A DNA stretch of 45,288 bases, from the NCBI GenBank assembly GCA_913047795.1, contig CAJWTS010000031.1, forward strand, positions 1 to 45,288, read 5' to 3'. The stretch's first letter is position 1, and each line of letters opens with the position of its first letter. This document shows, one piece after another, positions 25,240 to 33,525 of the stretch. The position numbers were made by a program, and so were the translations under genes. The notes beneath the pieces were generated by a model. It was given only the letters and a program-made list of their open reading frames with translations. It did not search any database and was not told the origin of the DNA. The DNA comes from an uncultured Verrucomicrobiota bacterium. Lineage in GTDB: Bacteria; Verrucomicrobiota; Kiritimatiellia; CAJWTS01.

Positions 25240-27248
25240 AAAGACGGGCATCAGCCTTGTCGCGTTCAGCACGCATCGGGAGGTTGACCGCCGACGGGCT
25301 GACAGTTTTTGTCGTCGCCATGGTCTGCGTGATTTCGATCACCTATGTTGCCCGGCAGGAACTCTCCTTCGATGGCGCCCTGAACATGCAGGTGCCGCAG
25401 AATCTGCTGCGCAACGGGCGCTACGCGACATCCTATCCGGAGCCGCGTGACTTTCATCCTGCGATTCAGACCGGTCCCACAGTTCTGTTGCCCGCCGCTC
25501 TGTGCTTCGCGCTGTTCGGAGAGTCTTCCGCGACGGCGCAATTGCCGAACGCGTTGTACATGGCCGCTGCCGTTGTTCTGGTTGTCGCGCTCGGTCGGCG
25601 GTGGACCAACAGGTGGTACGCTATTCTGTTTCCCCTTTTTTTCCTGGCGACGCCTGATCTGTTTGACTATGGCCTTCGCGGTTATGGCGAGATCCCGGCG
25701 CTCGTGTACTTCCTCCTGGGGCTGTTTTTGTACGACCGGCTCGAGGCCGGGCATCGTTCCTCGCTTTGGCTGGGTGCCGCCTGTGGCCTCGCATGGGGGC
25801 TGGCTTATCTGACCAAGACGGTCATGCTGATTGCCGCGCCGGCGGTTTTCTGCACGGTGCTGCTCGATCTGACGGCGCGGCGCCGGGTGTCGTGGAAAGC
25901 TTATGCGATCATGCTCCTCGCGGCCGTGGCGACCGTGGGCCTGTTCGAAGCTTATAAATCCGTGCAGCTTGGTGCGCGCTACACGGGCTGGTGGCATCAT
26001 GAGGCCGGCGCGATCATGTTGCATGCCGGCGTGTCCACGGGCATGAACGATACGGCAGGACTCTTGCCGAAGATTCGCACGCACCTGGCCGAGCTTGCCG
26101 TCATTACGGCCATGCCGCTGCATGTGCTGTTGCCCTTGCTGGTCCTGCCGTACGGCCTGGCACTTGCCGTCATTTTTGCCGCGCGCTTTGAGCGGCGCGT
26201 ACCGTTGTCCAACGGAATGCTCATTATGCTGCTCACGGCCGGCACCTATTTCGCGTGGTGGCTGGCGCTGACGCCGACGTCGCGGGCCTGGAGCCGGCGT
26301 ATCATGGACGGTTGGATCTTGCACGAGCTGGGATTGCTGACGGTGCTTTACGTTGCCATTCGGGAGCATGCGGCCGTGTTGCGAACACGGAACCGGTTGG
26401 TGCTGAACGGGATTGCGCCATGGATCATGCTCGCCGTGTTGGTCGCGGCCGCTGCCGGCGTTCACCTGCTTGGCGTGCGCCTGCTGAAAGTGCGTCGCGC
26501 GGATGCCGGGGCGGACCCGCAGCGTGCCTTGGCCGAAGTCGTCAGGCAGCTGCCGGATCAGGCCACGGTCTATGGCCTCGGCTGGTGGCAGGCGCCCGTC
26601 ATCGCGTTCCTCAGCGGTCGGCCGCTGCGAGACATCGAGACGCAGGCTCCTGACGATTCCGATCCGGCTGCCGATCGTTTTCTGGTCATCGATCACGATG
26701 CCCATCGCTACATCGGAGATCGCGTGCAGGAACTCCTGGACCGTAGCGATCATCATCTCGTGGCGCGTGCCGGGCAGAATGCGCTCTATCGTATCGGACG
26801 GTTATATCGCTTTCCCTGGTTTCCGCAACCGGGTCCCGAGGACCGGGTGCTGGCCGGAGTGGATTTCAGCCGGATTCGTTATCCGCATATACGCGGATTT
26901 CGAGCCGATGAGCACGGGTACATGTGGGGCCGTCCGGGGGCCTCCGTGTTGTTGGCGTACGCGGGGCAGACCCGTTTGAGAGTGAGCCTGTGGATTCCGC
27001 CGCTAGCGGGCTATAGGAGTCCTGATCTCACCATGACCGCTGTGCTCGACCAGGTTCCGTTTGCACAACGACCGATCGAAGCCAACGGTGTTTTCGTCGC
27101 AGAGTTCGATATTCCGCCCGCTATGCGCAACGTGCATGGTCCCCGTGCCGTTGCCGTGACCCTGAACCATGCAGGCTATCGGCCCTCGCCGGACGCGGCA
27201 CGGGTCAGCTGGATTTTTGTTGTCACCGAGATCGCATTCAAGGAATGA
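25236..27248 (+). CDS. PMT/ArnT-like GT-C membrane glycosyltransferase
   Basis: 670 aa from a TTG start placed by the 4-base overlap with the upstream gene. Eleven or so membrane segments span ~22-425. Loop 1 carries 'ELSFDGALNMQVPQNLLRNG', whose Asp46 is at the position of the catalytic Asp in GT39-type enzymes that take sugars from polyprenyl phosphate. 'FDYGLRGYGEIPALVYFLLG' and 'GLAYLTKTVMLIA' resemble the GT39/PMT_2 core. Residues ~430-670 form a soluble, probably periplasmic domain rich in beta-strand. No acceptor can be read from sequence. The upstream Dpm1-like gene would make its donor, and the next gene is a second GT-C enzyme of TMTC type. Confidence 0.75.
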   Translation: MKRRASALSRSARIGRLTADGLTVFVVAMVCVISITYVARQELSFDGALNMQVPQNLLRNGRYATSYPEPRDFHPAIQTGPTVLLPAALCFALFGESSATAQLPNALYMAAAVVLVVALGRRWTNRWYAILFPLFFLATPDLFDYGLRGYGEIPALVYFLLGLFLYDRLEAGHRSSLWLGAACGLAWGLAYLTKTVMLIAAPAVFCTVLLDLTARRRVSWKAYAIMLLAAVATVGLFEAYKSVQLGARYTGWWHHEAGAIMLHAGVSTGMNDTAGLLPKIRTHLAELAVITAMPLHVLLPLLVLPYGLALAVIFAARFERRVPLSNGMLIMLLTAGTYFAWWLALTPTSRAWSRRIMDGWILHELGLLTVLYVAIREHAAVLRTRNRLVLNGIAPWIMLAVLVAAAAGVHLLGVRLLKVRRADAGADPQRALAEVVRQLPDQATVYGLGWWQAPVIAFLSGRPLRDIETQAPDDSDPAADRFLVIDHDAHRYIGDRVQELLDRSDHHLVARAGQNALYRIGRLYRFPWFPQPGPEDRVLAGVDFSRIRYPHIRGFRADEHGYMWGRPGASVLLAYAGQTRLRVSLWIPPLAGYRSPDLTMTAVLDQVPFAQRPIEANGVFVAEFDIPPAMRNVHGPRAVAVTLNHAGYRPSPDAARVSWIFVVTEIAFKE

Positions 27249-28984
27249 AGGCGACCGCGGATAGATGGATCATCGTCGGCCTCATCGGCTTGACCATAGT
27301 CGCCTTCTGCGGCGACGTGCAGTACCCCGGCGGGTCGCTGCGCAACGGCTTCACCATGTTCGACGACAATCTCTACGTCTACGAGAACGCGCACGTACGA
27401 ACGGGCTTGAGCTGGTCCAACGTAAGCTGGGCCTTTCGCGAGTACCACGCCTACAATTGGCATCCCCTGACCTGGATCTCCCTGATGATCGACCGCGAGG
27501 TCTTCGGCATCGGCGCCTGGGGCTTTCACCTCACAAACGTTCTGCTGCACGTCGTGAACGTGATTCTTGTATTCTTGTTGTTCCAGCGCACGACTGGTAA
27601 TCGCTTCCCAAGCGCGTTCGTTGCGATGCTGTTTGCCATTCATCCGATTCACGTTGAATCCGTGGCATGGATATCCGAGCGCAAAGACGTGCTTTCCGCA
27701 TGCTTCTGGCTGCTGACGTCGCATGCCTACGTCTCGTACACAAGAAAACCGGCCGGTGCCGGCCGCGTCGGCTGCTACCTGCTGGTGGCATTGCTTTTCG
27801 CGCTGGGACTGACGGCGAAGCAGATGCTCGTCACCTTGCCGTTTGTCCTGTTTCTGATGGATTTTTGGCCACTGCGACGATTTCGCGGCCCGGGCTTGCG
27901 GTCCGTCTGGGTCGCCATTGCGGAGAAGATTCCCCTGCTGCTACTTGCGATTGGCGCCAGCCTTGTCGTGTTCGCCGTGCAGTCAAAGACGGGAGCGGTG
28001 AAATCGTTTGAAGAGTTCACGGTTGCCGGGCGGATGTGGAATGCGATCCATGCGTACGTTGCCTATCTTGGCATGTTTCTGTATCCGGTGCATCTGGCCG
28101 TGTTCTATCCACATCCCGAGGAGGCCCTGGGCCTGGCCGAGAAAGCAGGGAGCATCGGGGTTCTCGTGGCACTGACGTTTATTGGCCTGCGGCTGGCACG
28201 TACCCAGCCCTACGTCATTGTCGGATGGCTCTGGTTTGTGGGAACGCTCGTGCCGGTGATTGGATTGGTCCAGGTCGGGTTGCAGGCGCGTGCAGACCGC
28301 TACATGTATATTCCGAGTCTCGGTGTCAGCATCATGATCGCGTGGTGCCTGGCGGTACTGTGGGAACGCCGTCCTGCCGTGCGTCGTTGGTACGGTCCGC
28401 TCGCCGCGATACTGGTGCTGGTCTACACGGCCGGCACCTGGCGGCTCGTACGTGTCTGGCAAGATTCGGAGACGCTGTTCCGGCGCGCCGTTAACGCGGT
28501 CCCAGGCAACTATTGGGCATACTATAATTACGCCGTTGAGCTACAGGGGCAGGGGCGGCTGGAGGAAGCGATTCGGCATTATTTGCAGGCGATCTTCTTT
28601 AAGCGAAATTTTCACATGGCGTACTACAACCTCGGTACGGCCTGTCAGGCGGCAGGCGATCGTGATCAAGCCACACTGGCATATCACCGGGCTGTTGAAC
28701 TTTTAGAGGGACTCGATTACGTCCACCCCAAGCACGCCCAGGCGCTAAACAACCTGGCGGTCATGCGCTTCGAGTCCGGTGACGCGCGTGGTGCCGGTAA
28801 GATCTATGCGCGCGCGCTAGATCTCGACCCCCGTCTACCGGCGGCACTCGTCGGACTCGGTCGCTCGCTGGAAGCGGAAGGGGACCGCGAAGGCGCGCGC
28901 CGCAATTACGAAGAAGCGCTGAGCGTTCAACCGGACTTCATTTACGCCCGGCGGGCCCTGGATGAGATGGATTCCGATGAATAA
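27245..28984 (+). CDS. TMTC-like GT-C glycosyltransferase with C-terminal TPR repeats
   Basis: 579 aa, overlapping the upstream gene by ATGA. Loop 1 has 'FTMFDDNLYVYENAHV' with Asp40-Asp41, then 'NWHPLTWISLMIDREVFG' and 'GFHLTNVLLHVVNVILVF', and 'HPIHVESVAWISERKDVLS', which is the core signature of eukaryotic TMTC1-4 and bacterial relatives. About 10 membrane segments end near residue 400. Four or so TPR units fill ~405-575 (such as 'MAYYNLGTACQAAGDRDQAT' and 'AALVGLGRSLEAEGDREGAR'), a likely acceptor-protein binding surface. It is a second, shorter paralogue of the protein at 16576. The gene runs into a strong terminator shared with the pilin gene. Confidence 0.85.
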   Translation: MKATADRWIIVGLIGLTIVAFCGDVQYPGGSLRNGFTMFDDNLYVYENAHVRTGLSWSNVSWAFREYHAYNWHPLTWISLMIDREVFGIGAWGFHLTNVLLHVVNVILVFLLFQRTTGNRFPSAFVAMLFAIHPIHVESVAWISERKDVLSACFWLLTSHAYVSYTRKPAGAGRVGCYLLVALLFALGLTAKQMLVTLPFVLFLMDFWPLRRFRGPGLRSVWVAIAEKIPLLLLAIGASLVVFAVQSKTGAVKSFEEFTVAGRMWNAIHAYVAYLGMFLYPVHLAVFYPHPEEALGLAEKAGSIGVLVALTFIGLRLARTQPYVIVGWLWFVGTLVPVIGLVQVGLQARADRYMYIPSLGVSIMIAWCLAVLWERRPAVRRWYGPLAAILVLVYTAGTWRLVRVWQDSETLFRRAVNAVPGNYWAYYNYAVELQGQGRLEEAIRHYLQAIFFKRNFHMAYYNLGTACQAAGDRDQATLAYHRAVELLEGLDYVHPKHAQALNNLAVMRFESGDARGAGKIYARALDLDPRLPAALVGLGRSLEAEGDREGARRNYEEALSVQPDFIYARRALDEMDSDE

Positions 28985-29019
28985 AAAAAGCGGCCCCCGT
29001 AAAACGAGGGCCGCTTTTT
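28985..29019. terminator. Bidirectional rho-independent terminator
   Basis: A-run, GCGGCCC stem, short loop and matching GGGCCGC followed by five T's on both strands. The arms (28985-28996 and 29008-29019) pair perfectly over 12 bases including the A/T flanks. It lies directly after the TMTC-like gene stop and 23 bases beyond the pilin stop on the other strand, so it serves both. Confidence 0.93.
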
Positions 29020-29041
29020 CTCTGCTATGAAAGGTCCTGTG

Positions 29042-29383
29042 CTACGGGAGCACATGCGACGTCGTTGTATTCGCGCAGGCCGCATTCACGCCGATGGCGT
29101 TGTACGTGTAGATGCTGCTGGCCGGGCAGGCGGGCAACTCTGAACCCTTGATATAGGTAGCGACTTCAGCGGTATCAATCGCGTCGCCATCGGCCTTGTT
29201 GTTGGCCATGGCCCACTGTTCCTTGCCAGATTCGATCTGACGCAGGTTGTTGATACATGCATTCTGCTGCGAGGTCGTACGCGACTTCATGAACGAAGGA
29301 ATCGCGATAGCGGCCAGAAGACCGATAATTGCGACCACGATCATAATTTCTACGAGTGTGAACCCTTGTTTATGCTTCTTCAT
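29042..29383 (-). CDS. pilA: Type IV prepilin (major pilin-like)
   Basis: 113 aa from the ATG at 29383, fixed by CAGGAGA nine bases upstream; in-frame sequence further upstream is non-coding. The class III signal is 'MKKHKQG^FTLVEIMIVVAI', with Gly then Phe at the PilD cleavage site and the Glu at +5 needed for assembly. A hydrophobic helix follows, then a short globular domain with Cys residues near 'NACIN', 'LPACPAS' and 'NAACANT', which may form a disulphide loop. The small size and 'NNLRQIESGKEQWAMANNK' stretch are typical of short pseudopilin-like pilins in PVC bacteria. A sigma-54 type promoter lies at 29464-29479. The gene stands alone between that promoter and the shared terminator. 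Several Ser/Thr residues in the C-terminal half are possible O-glycosylation sites. Confidence 0.92.
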   Translation of the reverse strand: MKKHKQGFTLVEIMIVVAIIGLLAAIAIPSFMKSRTTSQQNACINNLRQIESGKEQWAMANNKADGDAIDTAEVATYIKGSELPACPASSIYTYNAIGVNAACANTTTSHVLP

Positions 29384-29463
29384 TTCTATTTCTCCTGTTT
29401 TTCTCGTTTTGTTCTTATATCCGGGATGTGAACCCGAGATTTTCGTCCGTCGGCAGTGTATTA

Positions 29464-29479
29464 AGCAGTCCGTGTGCCA
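29464..29479 (-). promoter_or_regulatory. Sigma-54 promoter of pilA
   Basis: On the minus strand the sequence reads TGGCACACGGACTGCT. The invariant GG (29478-29477) and GC (29466-29465) are separated by exactly 10 bases, and TGGCAC is the consensus -24 box. Transcription would start near 29453, leaving a ~70-base leader before the pilin ATG. It matches the pilB and gspA promoters in this window. Confidence 0.85.
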
Positions 29480-29975
29480 AACCCCCAGTTGCGAATAGAC
29501 TTTCTCAAAAGGGAGGAGTTTATTTTGCAGTATTATCATAATTGATTCTGTTGATCAGAGGGCATGCAGACAGGATATCATGCGCCCCTATATATGGTAT
29601 TCACTCCACCACATAACCACCTATATATTGATAAATATGTAATTTTGATGTTCGTGAGTGCCGGATATAAAGAACGCCGCCAACTGTCATGTATGAGAAT
29701 TCCTGCTTATCATAAATTAGAAATGAGAATGCTGTTTGATAAAATGAGAATCGTGTGATTTCGGTGCTATCCAACCGAATTATTGGACCTTCTTGATGTC
29801 TTCTACGGGTTCACACAATTAGGAGCGGCTCGGGGAGCTGTTCCTTACATTCTCCTGGCCGGGGGAGTTTCCAGGGATCACCGAACCGCTAAAGAGCACC
29901 ATGACGCCGCGCGCGGATGATCCGCGGTCAGGATACGGCGAAGAAGAGCGCGCATGGACGGGCAATCAAGCGGAA
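29480..29975. other. A+T-rich upstream region of pilA
   Basis: About 500 bases with no convincing gene. It is clearly A+T-richer than its surroundings from ~29530 to 29770, with runs such as CTATATATGGT and CTATATATTGA. It carries the phased ATGAGAAT repeats. A curved or IHF-bent upstream region is common for sigma-54 promoters. The short plus-strand frame 29564-29758 looks non-coding. Confidence 0.6.
29693..29751. repeat. Three phased direct repeats of ATGAGAAT (candidate enhancer sites)
   Basis: ATGAGAAT occurs at 29693-29700, 29723-29730 and 29744-29751, with start-to-start spacing of 30 and 21 bases, close to three and two helical turns. They lie ~227-285 bases upstream of the pilA -12 element, the range used by upstream activator sites of sigma-54 regulators. 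A fourth copy lies upstream of pilM (3229-3236). Binding by the PilR-like protein is inferred. Confidence 0.5.
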
Positions 29976-30647
29976 TTAGAGCTTCTCGTAAACGAAGAAG
30001 TCGGACAGCGACCCTTCTTCACTGTCCCCCTGGAAATCATGTCTATTGGGAATGTGCTGTATCAGCTCCCACGCGGAGGCATGCGCTTCGACCCACGTCG
30101 TGAATTTTCTGCGTTTTTCGTGAGATGCCTGCGGCGCGTCGTAGTCGGAGGAATAAATGACCACGAATCGGGGGGAAGATTCAAAGCACGTTGCCATGTG
30201 GCTATGGTAGACATCATCTTCGGGCAGGTGGTAGAGGACATCCAGCGAGAGTGTTAGCTGAGCGGGTTCTCCATGGTAGTCCTGGATCAGCGCAAATCGT
30301 TTAGTTTCGTCGCCGCGAAAGCATGCCTCACAGCGGGCGATCGCAGCGGGACTAACGTCAAGCCCGACGTAAGACGGCTAGGCGGCAAGTTTGAGCTGGG
30401 TTCCGTCCCCACAGCCGTACTCGATGACCGATGAAATCTCTTTCTCCGCCACAAAGGCGTTAAGGATACCCGCCTTGAATTCGGCGAGTTCGCGATAAGC
30501 GCCTGGGCCCGAATCGCAACCGCCGTCGTAGCGCCGATTCCAGTATGTCGCCGATCCGGGAAACGGTCGAATGCGCCGACCAAGGGCCCCGTATAGCCTG
30601 CCGATCAGTGAGCCTAGAATCGGGATGTGCTTAATCGTTTCTCTCAT
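29976..30647 (-). pseudogene. SAM-dependent methyltransferase interrupted by one in-frame TAG
   Basis: From the ATG at 30647 ('MRETIKHIPILGSLIG') the frame runs through motif I 'VIEYGCGDGTQLKLAA' to a TAG at 30378-30380. It then continues in the same frame without another stop: 'PSYVGLDVSPAAIARC' (motif II), 'LSLDVLYHLPEDDVYHSH' (motif IV region) and on to the TAA at 29976. The two halves make one complete ~224-residue methyltransferase. The TAG sits where relatives often have Tyr or another residue before Pro ('..LA-x-YP-x-Y-x-GLDVS'), so one base change from TAC or TAT explains it. TAG is used as an ordinary stop by other genes here (14174-14176, 36342-36344), so wholesale recoding is unlikely. 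It lies between pilR and pilA on the same strand. Confidence 0.8.
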
Positions 30648-30782
30648 TGAGATACTGCGTCCACGAATCACCTGAGGCTTGCGCTAATCGTGTGCGTGGC
30701 TCTGGCCCTGCTGGATTTGACCCGCGAGGCCACGCCCTGAGTCCGAGTGACGGGACTGAGTTTCGCCCGTAGGCAACGGCCG

Positions 30783-32156
30783 TTAGTCATCGAGATCGGG
30801 AAGCTTGCGGTACAGTGTCGCAAGGCTGATCTTGAGCGTCTCCGCCGCGCGCTGTTTGTCTCCGCCCGTGGCTTCGAGTACGTGGCGCAGATATTCCTCC
30901 TCTTTATCACGGAGGAACTTCTTGAGTGATTTTGCCTGGCCACTGAACGCCATCAGGTCCGATAGCGCGCCTGAACCACCCTGTCGCGTTGCCTCCAGGA
31001 TGCTCGGCGGAAGCGTGTCGACTCCGATCACGCTGTCCTTCGCGAAAGTGATGGCGTGCTTGATGACGTTTTCGAGCTCACGCACATTCCCAGGCCACTC
31101 GAACTGGGAGAACACGCTGCAGACCTGCGGGTCAAGCGTTGGCAGCTCAGCGTCTTCGCCGAGTTCCTTCTTCAAGATGTGGTAGACCAGCGGGAGAATA
31201 TCTTCCTGGCGCTCGCGTAGCGGCGCAATATCGATGGGGATCACGCTGAGCCGGTAGTATAGATCCTCGCGGAACTCTTCCCTCTTGATCATCTCCTCGA
31301 GCTTAAGGTTCGTCGCGGCCAGCACGCGCACATCGACGGGGATATTCGAGTTGCCCCCGACGCGACGTACTTCCTTCTCCTGGAGGGCGCGCAAGAGTTT
31401 GGCTTGAATTGCGAGCGGCGTACCGCTGATTTCGTCAAGGAAGAGCGTTCCTCCGGCCGCCGCCTCAAAGAGCCCCTGCTTGTTGTTTGTTGCGCCGGAA
31501 AAGGAGCCTTTCATGTGGCCAAACATCTCGGACTCCAGGAGGCTCTCGGGTAGCGCGGCGCAGTTTACGGCGAGAAATTCCTCGTTTTTTCGACGGCTTG
31601 TCTCGTGGATGGCCCGTGCGACCAGTTCCTTGCCCGTCCCGCTTTCGCCATAGATCAGAACCGATGTGTCGGTGGGCGCCACGCGTTCGATCATGTCGCA
31701 AACCTGCTTCATCGCAGGGCTCTCGGCCACGATGTTGCTAAAACGGCAGCCGGTCTCCAGTTGTGCGCGTAGATCAATGTTTTCGGATCGCGCGCGCCTG
31801 TATTCAAGGGCGCGCTGCACGGTGATCAGCAGTTCGTCGACCTTAAACGGCTTGGTAACGTAATCGAAGGCGCCCAGTTTCAGCGCCTCGATCGCGGTTT
31901 CCACGGATCCGTAGGCGGTCAGCATGATGACCGCGACGTCCGGCTCCTCCTCGTGTATCGTCTGCAGGAGTTGCATGCCGTCGACCGGAGCCATGCGGAT
32001 ATCCGAAATCATCAGGTCGAACTCGTTCTCGGCGATGAGCGCTTTTGCCTGCTCGCCGTTTTCGGACGTAATGACGTCGTAACCCTCGGCCTTCAGCAAC
32101 GTATCCAGAATGCTGATCGTCGTTTTATCATCTTCAACAAGTAGAATCTTGGCCAT
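30783..32156 (-). CDS. pilR: PilR-like sigma-54-dependent response regulator (NtrC family)
   Basis: 457 aa. Receiver domain 1-~120 with phospho-acceptor Asp52 ('MISDIRM') and Lys102. AAA+ domain ~140-370: Walker A 'GESGTGKE' (170-177), Walker B 'GGTLFLDE' (235-242) and 'RLSVIPIDIAPLRER'. Fis-type helix-turn-helix at ~430-450 ('GGDKQRAAETLKISLATLYRKL'-region). The sigma-54 contacting loop reads GSFSGA (217-222) instead of GAFTGA, a conservative change. It lies downstream of pilB-pilC on the same strand and upstream of pilA, and three pilus promoters here have sigma-54 signatures, so control of pilin and motor expression is likely. No partner PilS kinase lies beside it. A 166-base gap separates it from pilC. 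Confidence 0.92.
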   Translation of the reverse strand: MAKILLVEDDKTTISILDTLLKAEGYDVITSENGEQAKALIAENEFDLMISDIRMAPVDGMQLLQTIHEEEPDVAVIMLTAYGSVETAIEALKLGAFDYVTKPFKVDELLITVQRALEYRRARSENIDLRAQLETGCRFSNIVAESPAMKQVCDMIERVAPTDTSVLIYGESGTGKELVARAIHETSRRKNEEFLAVNCAALPESLLESEMFGHMKGSFSGATNNKQGLFEAAAGGTLFLDEISGTPLAIQAKLLRALQEKEVRRVGGNSNIPVDVRVLAATNLKLEEMIKREEFREDLYYRLSVIPIDIAPLRERQEDILPLVYHILKKELGEDAELPTLDPQVCSVFSQFEWPGNVRELENVIKHAITFAKDSVIGVDTLPPSILEATRQGGSGALSDLMAFSGQAKSLKKFLRDKEEEYLRHVLEATGGDKQRAAETLKISLATLYRKLPDLDD

Positions 32157-32322
32157 AGCGAAGGAGTTTCGGTCTCAGGGGTTGGAGTAAATCATACGTT
32201 CCCGCCGGCTCCGGGCGATGATCCGAGACAGGTCGCAGCACCGGTTTTCATTCCGAATCGGCTGCGGTCGTACTTTCTGTCTCATCCTGCTGACGCTTGC
32301 CGCATCGGATCCGATGGCAACA

Positions 32323-33507
32323 TTACATCGAGACGATCTCACCCATCTTGAATATGGGCAAGAACATACCCACAAGAATTCCACCAACGATGACCCCCAG
32401 AAAGACCATGAGGAACGGTTCGATCATGGAAGTCAGGCCGGCCAGCATGGCGTCGATCTCGTCATCATAGAAATCCGCGATATTATCGAGCATTTCGTCA
32501 ACTTTGCCGGTTTTTTCGCCGGCGGACAACATGCGCACGAGCAACATCGGGAACAACGTCTGCTCGAGCAGTGCGCTGGATAACGGTTCTCCACGTTCGA
32601 CGACGTCCTTGGCGTTCAGGATGATCGATTCGGCAACACGATTGCCGGTGGATCCCGACACGATTTCAAGCGCGGTCAGGATCGGAACGCCGCTGTGCAC
32701 GAGCTGCGCAAACGTCCTGGCGAATCGCGAGGAGGCAACTTTCGTGATCAATTCGCCGAAGACGGGAAGCCGCAACTTCAGGCGATCGAGTTGATATGCT
32801 CCCGCCGCCGTCGCTTTCCACCGCTTGAAAACGATCACGGTCACGATGATGACGGGGATCGCCATGGGGCCACCCGATCGCATACCCTCGCTCAGTCGCA
32901 TGAGAAAAAGGGTCGGGCCCGGGAGCTTGGCTCCAAAATCCGCATACATGTCGGCGAAAACCGGCACAATGAACAGGATCATGCCCACCGCGATGGAGAG
33001 TGAAATGGTCAGCACGATGATCGGATAGGTCAGTGCGGATTTGATCTTGCGCCGCAGCTTGGCGCTGGCTTCCAGGAAGGACGCGATGCGCGCGATGACT
33101 TCCGCGAGCTGGCCGCCCGACTCACCGCCGCGCACCATGTTGACGTAGAGTGAGTCAAAGATGGAAGGATGTGCGCGTAGCGCTTCCGATAGGGAGGCGC
33201 CGTTCTCGATGCTGGCGCGAATTTTGGTAACGACGGCCTTAAAGTGAACATTGTCCTGTTGCTCTTCCAGGGCATTCAAGGCGGCGACAATGGGCATGCC
33301 CGCATTCAACATGGCCGACAGCTGACGCGAGAAACTGGGCAAGAGCGTGTTTACGATCTTCGCGGCACCCGGGACGGTGCGGGATTTCGTCGGTTTCGCC
33401 CGTTCAAGTCTGGCTTTGCTCCCGCCGTTCGCTTTCGCCTTCTTGAACGACTTCGGCGATGCAGATTTCGCGGGCTTCGCTGCCGTGGATTGGATGACAG
33501 GACTCAT
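32323..33507 (-). CDS. pilC: Type IV pilus inner-membrane platform protein PilC
   Basis: 394 aa, type II secretion F superfamily. After a ~50-residue Lys/Ala-rich cytoplasmic start come two repeats of the T2SF domain: the first ~58-180 ('FSRQLSAMLNAGMPIVAALN', 'SIFDSLYVNMVRGGESGG') and the second ~260-385 ('FARTFAQLVHSGVPILTALE', 'FPMLLVRMLSAGEKTGKVDE'). Membrane segments lie at about 165-190, 215-235 and 365-388. PilC couples the PilB motor to pilin insertion. It starts 18 bases after the pilB stop, so it is co-transcribed from the pilB sigma-54 promoter. Confidence 0.93.
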   Translation of the reverse strand: MSPVIQSTAAKPAKSASPKSFKKAKANGGSKARLERAKPTKSRTVPGAAKIVNTLLPSFSRQLSAMLNAGMPIVAALNALEEQQDNVHFKAVVTKIRASIENGASLSEALRAHPSIFDSLYVNMVRGGESGGQLAEVIARIASFLEASAKLRRKIKSALTYPIIVLTISLSIAVGMILFIVPVFADMYADFGAKLPGPTLFLMRLSEGMRSGGPMAIPVIIVTVIVFKRWKATAAGAYQLDRLKLRLPVFGELITKVASSRFARTFAQLVHSGVPILTALEIVSGSTGNRVAESIILNAKDVVERGEPLSSALLEQTLFPMLLVRMLSAGEKTGKVDEMLDNIADFYDDEIDAMLAGLTSMIEPFLMVFLGVIVGGILVGMFLPIFKMGEIVSM

Positions 33508-33525
33508 GCTGATTCGCTACGCAGG

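Noticed and set aside
29564..29758. 64-codon plus-strand frame in the A+T-rich pilA upstream region
   Set aside because: No family resemblance, no ribosome site, and it contains the repeat elements interpreted as regulatory.
30378..30380. TAG read as an amino acid genome-wide (code change or pyrrolysine)
   Set aside because: Other sound genes in the window end with TAG (14174-14176, 36342-36344) and no second internal TAG is needed to explain any gene here.
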